This document shows positions 23,028 through 28,594 of a DNA stretch of 28,594 bases, piece by piece (position 1 is the first letter of the stretch; every line of letters begins with the position of its first letter). The notes below the pieces were generated by a model. That model was not told the origin of the DNA and ran no database searches. It worked only from the letters and a program-made list of their open reading frames with translations. The DNA is from DATFKA01 sp042095835 (GTDB taxonomy: Bacteria > Bacteroidota > Bacteroidia > Chitinophagales > Saprospiraceae), in NCBI GenBank assembly GCA_042095835.1, contig JBELML010000079.1:1-28594 (forward strand), in the 5' to 3' direction. Made by a program: the position numbers and the translations under genes.

Positions 23028-25223
23028 TTAAGATTTTGAGCGAATAAGTTTTGCATAAAGGCCCTGATTTTGGACAAGTTCATCGTGCGTACCCCGCTCT
23101 ACAATCTTTCCAAAATCCATGACGATAATTTCATCACAGTCACGAATTGTACTCAGGCGATGGGCAACAATCAGACAAGTACAACCTCTTTTTTTGATGT
23201 TTTCCATGACCGTTTTTTCCGATTTTGGGTCTAAGGCACTGGTTGCCTCGTCCATCACCAGAATAGAAGGATTGAGGGCCAGGGATCGTGCAATTTCAAG
23301 TCTTTGGCGTTGTCCCCCACTGAAGTTGGCACCCTTTTCAGAGACTTCACTTTCGTAAGCCCCAGCCCTCGTAGCGATGACATCATGGATGAGTGCATCT
23401 TTGGCAGCTCTCACTACATTTTGCTCCGACATGGTACCATCCCAAAAAGAAATATTTTCTCGGATCGTACCCTTAAACATAGAGATATCCTGGTCAATCA
23501 CCGCCATCGAATTATTCATAATAACTCTGGGAATAACGGCTCTTTGATGGCCATCAAAGAGGATTTCTCCCCCCCAAGGTTCATATAATCCAGCGACGAG
23601 ACGAGCAACCGTGGATTTACCGCTCCCTGAGCCACCCACCAATGCCACTCGACTACCTGGTTTCAAGCTGATACTAAAATCTTCGATCAGAGCAGGCATC
23701 GCGTGGGTATAACCAAAGGTTACCTTATTCAGCTCAAGCCCTCCCCTTAATCGTTGCAAAAGCATATTGGGTGGTACAGAAACATCCTCCTTTAAAAACT
23801 CTTCTGAAATTTCATAATTCAAGACATCATCGATACGGTTCATATCCCCTTCGGTTTCTTGAAGTTTGCTCCCTACTGAAACCAATTGATTGATTGGTAT
23901 GATAAAGTTGTTCATCAAGTATAAGAAAGCAACCAACATACCGATGGTCATATCACCGTTCATGACTCGTAGCGCCCCTACACCCATGACCACAGTAGCG
24001 TTAATAGACATCAAAAGAGGTGGAATAATATTGAGGCGCAGCGATAACCAACCCAGTTTTTGCTGGGCGTTCATCACCTTTGCTAAATAGCCAGACCAAT
24101 TGGCAAAGAAATCCCCTTCGCGACCACTTGCTTTAAGCGTCTCAATCATACTGATACCCGACATCGTATTTCCCAAAAGTTTCCCATTTTCATTAATTAG
24201 CACCCTGTTACCATCCTTACGAGCCCTTGATACCACTTGTAAGGCAATCACATTAAGAGCAGCCACTACGATCCCGATGATGGTCAAGACTGGATCGTAA
24301 CTGAACATCAATACCGCATAGAAAGCCACTACAATTACATTTAGAGCAGCATTGGCCAAATCTCCACTTAATAGACGCGCTACCTTATCATTTAAGCTGG
24401 TTCTGTTACCAATTTCACCGGCGTATCGTTGGGTAAAAAAGGCCATTGGTAAGTGCAAGACATGCCATAAAAATTTACTCGAACTGGCCAGCGCAAGTTT
24501 AGTCTCCAGGCGCAGTAAATAGTATTGCTGTAGAAAAATCAGGAACGCGTTGATCAGGAAAACACCACCCATTGCTAAAAGTAATGGCATCACAAAATCA
24601 GCGCGCTGGTTGATCAAAAACTGATCAATAAAAATTTGGGTGAATGAAGGAATGATTAAACCTGGAATAACTAAAAAGAGACTCGCCAAAATGATGTAAA
24701 CCAAACCGGTTCTAGATTTGGCGATTCTACTTTTTAGTGCTGAAATTAAACTCTCCTTTTCGTTACTCTTTTCAAAATGCTCTTCTGGGGTTAATTGGAT
24801 TACAACTCCGGTATAGGAGTCATCAAACTCTTCGTGGCTGACGGTATATCTCCCTTGAGCAGGATCACTCAAGTGTGCTTTCTTTTTGGAAAAGCCTTCT
24901 AGGATCAGAAAGTGATTAAAATTCCAAAACAGCATCACTGGCATCTGCATCTTTTTGAGATTGGCAATGGATTTGGAGTATCCCTTGGCCTTCATACCAT
25001 AGGATCGTGCTGCTTTCATAATATTGGTGGCTTTTAAGCCATCTCTAGACACGCCACAGGCCACCCGAATTTTTTCCAAAGGAATGTGTTTCCCAAAATA
25101 GCTTAGCAATATAGACAAAGCTGCTGCACCACATTCTACAGATTCCATTTGTAGTACGGTGGGTGTCTTAGCTCTTTTGTAAGCAGGTAGGTCTTGTTCT
25201 TTTACCGTATTTTTCTTCTTCAT
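23028..25223 (-). CDS. NHLM-type ABC exporter with C39 leader peptidase
   Basis: A 731-residue peptidase-containing ABC exporter. It cuts a precursor after a double-glycine leader on the cytosolic side and exports the mature peptide. The C39 domain (about 15-145) has an intact catalytic set: oxyanion Q25, C31 (MESVECGAAAL), H104 (NHFLILEG) and D120 (LSDPAQG). The membrane domain spans about 165-455 with six hydrophobic segments. The ATPase spans 490-730: Walker A GGSGSGKS (530-537), Q578, signature FSGGQ (634-638), Walker B ILVMDEA (654-660), H688. It matches the 'NHLM bacteriocin system ABC transporter, peptidase/ATP-binding' pattern in context. It follows the HlyD-like gene by 21 bases. No precursor with a GG leader was found nearby. 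Confidence 0.93.
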   Translation of the reverse strand: MKKKNTVKEQDLPAYKRAKTPTVLQMESVECGAAALSILLSYFGKHIPLEKIRVACGVSRDGLKATNIMKAARSYGMKAKGYSKSIANLKKMQMPVMLFWNFNHFLILEGFSKKKAHLSDPAQGRYTVSHEEFDDSYTGVVIQLTPEEHFEKSNEKESLISALKSRIAKSRTGLVYIILASLFLVIPGLIIPSFTQIFIDQFLINQRADFVMPLLLAMGGVFLINAFLIFLQQYYLLRLETKLALASSSKFLWHVLHLPMAFFTQRYAGEIGNRTSLNDKVARLLSGDLANAALNVIVVAFYAVLMFSYDPVLTIIGIVVAALNVIALQVVSRARKDGNRVLINENGKLLGNTMSGISMIETLKASGREGDFFANWSGYLAKVMNAQQKLGWLSLRLNIIPPLLMSINATVVMGVGALRVMNGDMTIGMLVAFLYLMNNFIIPINQLVSVGSKLQETEGDMNRIDDVLNYEISEEFLKEDVSVPPNMLLQRLRGGLELNKVTFGYTHAMPALIEDFSISLKPGSRVALVGGSGSGKSTVARLVAGLYEPWGGEILFDGHQRAVIPRVIMNNSMAVIDQDISMFKGTIRENISFWDGTMSEQNVVRAAKDALIHDVIATRAGAYESEVSEKGANFSGGQRQRLEIARSLALNPSILVMDEATSALDPKSEKTVMENIKKRGCTCLIVAHRLSTIRDCDEIIVMDFGKIVERGTHDELVQNQGLYAKLIRSKS

Positions 25224-25244
25224 GGTGAGCGGTGATTTTGAGGC

Positions 25245-26513
25245 TTAGTAAAGGTTGAAAAATTTCTTGAATGCGGGAATCACCATTACGATGGGAGCTT
25301 CTTCTTTGACCGTTATTTTGCCCATACAGGAGGTTCCTTCCTTGATTTGAATCTCTGGGCCTTTGGCCGAGGTCCAGGCATAGCCACTATAGGTCTCTGC
25401 ATCTTCTTCGAAATCGACGTGTACCTCAAAAGGAGCGCCCATAGCTAATAGACCTTGTACCAATTGATCGTTTTTCATAGAAGTCATCATACCTTGTTGG
25501 GTAATGGGAAAATCGGAGACGTAGGTCACTTTTGCTTTCATATATCCAAATTCCTGTGGCTGAACGGTAGAAGGTACCACTAGCGCTTCCATCCCAGCCT
25601 TGATCTTCTTACCATCCTGGGAAGGCACATACAAAATGCCCCTGATATCGCCATTATCGGCTATTATCAGATCTTGCTTAATTTTGAATAAGGGTGTTCC
25701 CAAACCGACTACTACCCCTTCATTGGTGAGCACCTCCACCACTCTACCGCTGTGAGGACTTTTGATCGTAGACTTGATTTTAAATTGTTCGTGCAATTGT
25801 TCTAGTTGGCGCTCTTCCTGGGCAATCCGCTGTTTGAGCAGGTTAACTTTTTGCTGCTGGTTGAAATCGAGGTTTAATTCTTGGGAGGACATTTCAACCA
25901 TTTGGGCCTTCAGACCCTCAATTTGATTTTGGGTATTCTCGAGTTGTTGCTCCTTGCTAACCAGCTGAGGCTTGGTAGTCAAACCTTTGGCTAAAAGGTC
26001 TTTATCTACCTCAATCTGCTCCTTGAGAAATACGATATTTTTCTCGAGAGAAGTAATCTGTTGCCCAATACTCCTCCTTTGTTGTTGGATCAGTTCGTCT
26101 TGTAGCTCTGTATCTTTAGAGCCGAAGGATAAGAGTTGTTGCAACTCGATTCTACGCTCTGCAATAGAAGCTTTGGCTGCTTCGATTTGCTGTTGTATTT
26201 CAGGTTGATCAACTGAGGCAATCACGGCACCTTCTTCAATCACATCTCCGACTTGGATTTCGAGCTGTAAGAGTTGGCCTTGGGTTGTTGATACAATATC
26301 ATATACTTCCCCTCCCAGCATGACGCCAGCTACATTAATCTTGGTTTTCACCTTTCCCCAAACGCCCCAGCTGAGGGCCGTACCTATGACCAGACCGACA
26401 GTGACCAAGGCAATCCAAGCTTTTGAATTGGTGATCTGAATAAGTTGATCTAGTTTTTCTGGAGTGGAGAGTTTCTCCAGAGCAGACTTTCGAAAAAATG
26501 ATGGAGCAGACAT
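25245..26513 (-). CDS. HlyD-family periplasmic adaptor (NHLM secretion protein type)
   Basis: A 422-residue membrane-fusion protein that links the inner-membrane exporter to the outer-membrane channel. The cytosolic N-terminus ALEKLSTPEKLDQLIQITNSK is typical of the NHLM secretion protein subtype. One membrane helix follows (about 33-52), then the first half of a biotinyl-lipoyl domain (about 65-103, EIQVGDVIEEGAVIASVDQPEI) and a long coiled-coil hairpin (about 105-235, rich in Q, E and L). The second lipoyl half (IKSPHSGRVVEVLTNEGVVV) and beta-barrel domains complete it. Together with the TolC-like gene upstream it implies export across both membranes. The gap to the TolC-like gene is 48 bases. 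Confidence 0.92.
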   Translation of the reverse strand: MSAPSFFRKSALEKLSTPEKLDQLIQITNSKAWIALVTVGLVIGTALSWGVWGKVKTKINVAGVMLGGEVYDIVSTTQGQLLQLEIQVGDVIEEGAVIASVDQPEIQQQIEAAKASIAERRIELQQLLSFGSKDTELQDELIQQQRRSIGQQITSLEKNIVFLKEQIEVDKDLLAKGLTTKPQLVSKEQQLENTQNQIEGLKAQMVEMSSQELNLDFNQQQKVNLLKQRIAQEERQLEQLHEQFKIKSTIKSPHSGRVVEVLTNEGVVVGLGTPLFKIKQDLIIADNGDIRGILYVPSQDGKKIKAGMEALVVPSTVQPQEFGYMKAKVTYVSDFPITQQGMMTSMKNDQLVQGLLAMGAPFEVHVDFEEDAETYSGYAWTSAKGPEIQIKEGTSCMGKITVKEEAPIVMVIPAFKKFFNLY

Positions 26514-26561
26514 AAATTTAATGCGTTAGTGAGTGAATGAGCCAATGGGTGAATAATAGAA

Positions 26562-28175
26562 TTACTTTACTCCTGGTAGTGTGTAGTACACATTCAGATC
26601 AAAGGAGGCTATCGTACCGGGAGCTTGCTCAGTAGGGATTAGAGTCCCCGTTTCGAAGCGTAGGGTACCGATGGCGATGGCTAGTTGCTGTAGGTTCTGT
26701 ACGTAGTCGAGTTGAGCAAAAGTCAATCGTTCTTGGAATAGAATGAGATTGAGTAAGGTCGTCAGTCCTGTTTTGAATTTATACTGTTCGTTTTCGTAGA
26801 CTTGCTGGTAGTAGTCTAGTGATTCTTTTGATTTCTCTACGGCACGGACCGAATTAAGTACATCTCGGTAGGCGATGCCAACGTTGATTTCGATATTCCG
26901 AATTTGGTTTTGTAGCTGTATTTCCTGGTCAGCCAATTGCAACTCGCTGCTCTGCAAGGTGGCTTGGGCATTATTATTTTGAATAGGAAAAATATAATTC
27001 AATCCTATCCCGATTTGTCGATTACGGCCTTCTTCTTGTGTTAGAGCGGTAAAAAATCGGTCGATACCGTTGCCCATTACAGATCCTCCATAGGTTGCAA
27101 AAGCGGTAACATCTAGTTGGGGTTTGATATTATTTTCAGCTAGATCTATGGATACCGATGAAAATGCAATGCCTTTCTCCAAAGCTTTGACATCACTGCG
27201 ATTTTGCCGCGCTAGCTGAACCAAAGTCTCTAGAGGAACCTCCGTTTCAAGGACGGTCAAATCTGGAAAACTGCTACTTGGCAAGCCAATCTGCTGGCTC
27301 TCTTCCTGAGTCCAACCAATAGCTAGGCCGAGGTTTTGCTGACTCGTATATAATTGCTGCTCCGCGAGAAAAGTTTGTTTTTCCTTATCACGCAGGTCAG
27401 CTTGAATTTGCAGTAAATCTCCTTGGGGCTGCTTCTCTGCTTTGATCAACTCTTCAGTCATCTCTAACACCTTGCGGACTCGATTCTCATTATCCTGATA
27501 GATGCCCAGCTGCTGGTAAGCTGCCAGGTACTGCCAGTAGCGAACCAGCGTGGTATAGATAGCCGTATTGGTATTGAAGGCTGCATTTTCCTTTTGGCTG
27601 GCAATATTAAAGTCTGCCATCCTTTCATTGGCTGTAGCGATCGCTCTGCCCTTTCCACGGAGAAGCGGATAGGTCAAAGAAAAGCTCGTAACTGTATTGT
27701 TGTCAGACCAAAAAGGTGCTACACTTTCGCCGTATGCATCGAATGGGTAGTTGTCGCTGTTGCGCGTATAATCCAAATTAAAATTTGCCCTAAGCCCTGA
27801 CCTAAATGTTCGCTGAATGCCTCCATTAAGACCTAAGTAATTGGTTTTGATCTGTGGCCCAACGATGGCATTACGAGGATCAGCCCGATAGAGATTCAGA
27901 TTGGAGCGGCTAGTATTCAGACCTGCACTCAATTGATAATCGAATACACTGCGCGCCAACTGCCGATCAGCCTCCATCCGCTGGTTGAGCAGCAATTGAC
28001 GCTTGATCGATGGATCTTTACGCATGGTTTCCTGCGATAGCGTGATGAGATCACAGGAGAAAGGGGTAGGCTGGGAGAATCCAGAGAAAACTAATCCAAA
28101 ACTTATAATTAGAATTAACAAGGCCTTCCTTGACCTCGATCTGGAGATAGCGATATTGTCTTTTTTTAGGCTCAT
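26562..28175 (-). CDS. TolC-family outer membrane efflux protein
   Basis: A 537-residue outer-membrane channel protein. Residues 1-35 are a signal peptide with a basic start (ISRSRSRKALLILIISFG, cut probably near SGFSQ). Two OEP-type repeats of long helices and beta strands follow, with features such as SLTYPLLRGKGRAIATANER in the first half and LQNQIRNIEINVGIAYRDVL near the C-terminal repeat. The C-terminus ends FDLNVYYTLPG. It is the exit duct for the exporter encoded by the next three genes. The start is the first ATG in frame. Upstream lies a 128-base gap to the partial cNMP-binding gene, so an operon-internal promoter is possible. Confidence 0.93.
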   Translation of the reverse strand: MSLKKDNIAISRSRSRKALLILIISFGLVFSGFSQPTPFSCDLITLSQETMRKDPSIKRQLLLNQRMEADRQLARSVFDYQLSAGLNTSRSNLNLYRADPRNAIVGPQIKTNYLGLNGGIQRTFRSGLRANFNLDYTRNSDNYPFDAYGESVAPFWSDNNTVTSFSLTYPLLRGKGRAIATANERMADFNIASQKENAAFNTNTAIYTTLVRYWQYLAAYQQLGIYQDNENRVRKVLEMTEELIKAEKQPQGDLLQIQADLRDKEKQTFLAEQQLYTSQQNLGLAIGWTQEESQQIGLPSSSFPDLTVLETEVPLETLVQLARQNRSDVKALEKGIAFSSVSIDLAENNIKPQLDVTAFATYGGSVMGNGIDRFFTALTQEEGRNRQIGIGLNYIFPIQNNNAQATLQSSELQLADQEIQLQNQIRNIEINVGIAYRDVLNSVRAVEKSKESLDYYQQVYENEQYKFKTGLTTLLNLILFQERLTFAQLDYVQNLQQLAIAIGTLRFETGTLIPTEQAPGTIASFDLNVYYTLPGVK

Positions 28176-28253
28176 TATTACATTAGTTTTGAAACTCTGC
28201 TAAGATCAATTTCCAAGCTAGAGTAGCTTTTATCCCATATCCATCCTATTAAC

Positions 28254-28280
28254 CTTATCAACTCGTACACTTATCAACTC
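28254..28280. repeat. Short direct repeat upstream of the TolC-like gene
   Basis: CTTATCAACTC occurs at 28254-28264 and again at 28270-28280, a 16-base spacing. It sits in the 128-base gap between the cNMP-binding gene and tolC. It could be an operator for a dimeric regulator, but no further support exists. Confidence 0.35.
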
Positions 28281-28303
28281 ATAAACCAGTATGCCCTTCC
28301 ATT

Positions 28304-28594
28304 TTATCGCTCCGCAAATTTATTGAGCATACGCTTGAACCGGGATCCAGCTTGCCCTACTTGTTCAAGTACTTGGAAGTTGAGTTCGTCGGCATCTTCA
28401 TCGACTTCTCCGTAGCCTAGTCTGCTGGTGGTCTTGCGAAGACGATCCGAGAGAAAAAGGGCTATAGAATAGTAAAAGCGCGCGGCAAAATCTCGATTAT
28501 CTGCCATATACTGTTTCATCCGACTTAATGGAATTGCGTGAACACTGGAATTTTCTAAGGCGACCACCGACACACTGGGTGGATGATCATCTAG
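28304..28594 (-). CDS. Cyclic-nucleotide-binding domain protein, C-terminal part (cut by window edge)
   Basis: The last 97 codons of a gene that runs past the window end; the frame is open to 28594, so the GTG near 28573 is not its start. The visible part begins at the end of a CAP-type cNMP-binding domain (VVALENSSVHAIPLSRMKQYM, the final beta strand and C-helix pattern), followed by the helix NRDFAARFYYSIALFLSDRLRKTT seen in cNMP-binding proteins linked to bacteriocin-type exporters (TIGR03896-like, recognised by context). No helix-turn-helix follows, and the tail is FKRMLNKFAER. It is probably a sensor of the nucleotide made by the cyclase at the far end of the gene set, acting on the exporter rather than as a transcription factor. 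The missing N-terminus limits certainty. Confidence 0.7.
   Translation of the reverse strand, partial: LDDHPPSVSVVALENSSVHAIPLSRMKQYMADNRDFAARFYYSIALFLSDRLRKTTSRLGYGEVDEDADELNFQVLEQVGQAGSRFKRMLNKFAER

Noticed and set aside
28304..28573. Complete 89-residue protein starting at GTG
   Set aside because: The frame is open to the window edge and the sequence begins in the middle of a cNMP-binding domain.

Overview
The window comes from a member of the Bacteroidota, possibly a Saprospiria/Lewinella-like bacterium, although the class is only a guess. The evidence is a DUF3467 gene behind topA, a CcmB-CcmC-CcmD haem-handling set, a sensor kinase with a periplasmic propeller and Y_Y_Y domain of the Bacteroidota hybrid two-component type, a few TAnnTTTG promoter elements, and few clear Shine-Dalgarno sites. 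I see no rRNA, tRNA, insertion sequence or CRISPR array.

Positions 1-12400 are mostly housekeeping. On the minus strand lie topA and a DUF3467 gene. On the plus strand are a BioD-like/DRTGG ATPase and purB. A GT-rich, nearly C-free tandem repeat separates purB from a convergent, secreted N-acetylmuramoyl-L-alanine amidase. Divergent from the amidase, with start codons only 14 bases apart, come ccmB and ccmC (with an unusual extracytoplasmic insert), then a ccmD-like gene that overlaps a glutamate dehydrogenase gene by 8 bases. An Lrp/AsnC regulator follows, with a strong palindromic terminator, and then a TraB/GumN-like gene. A convergent intergenic gap (12374-12706) holds a long imperfect palindrome that may be a dispersed repeat.

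Positions 12707-28594 form one compact minus-strand gene set that I read as a peptide export and signalling locus of the NHLM (Nif11/nitrile-hydratase-leader microcin) type. In transcription order it contains: a cyclic-nucleotide-binding protein (cut by the window edge), a TolC-like outer-membrane channel, an HlyD-like adaptor, an ABC exporter with an intact C39 leader peptidase, a second ABC exporter with a cNMP/cupin-like and a degenerate C39-like N-terminal region, a cytosolic HExxH protein of unknown family, a very large hybrid histidine kinase, a stand-alone receiver, and a GAF-class III nucleotide cyclase. From TolC to the cyclase the gaps are about 50 bases or less, and one stop/start pair overlaps.

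The simplest model is an envelope-spanning exporter that matures and secretes a double-glycine-leader peptide. A periplasmic sensor and a cyclic-nucleotide circuit would control it, with the cyclase at the end of the operon making the ligand and the cNMP-binding protein at its start (and perhaps the second exporter) reading it. No precursor peptide gene is visible, so the cargo must be encoded elsewhere. The most unusual parts are the HExxH protein, the T9-C-A9 homopolymer pair in the second exporter gene, and the combination of signalling genes with an NHLM exporter.
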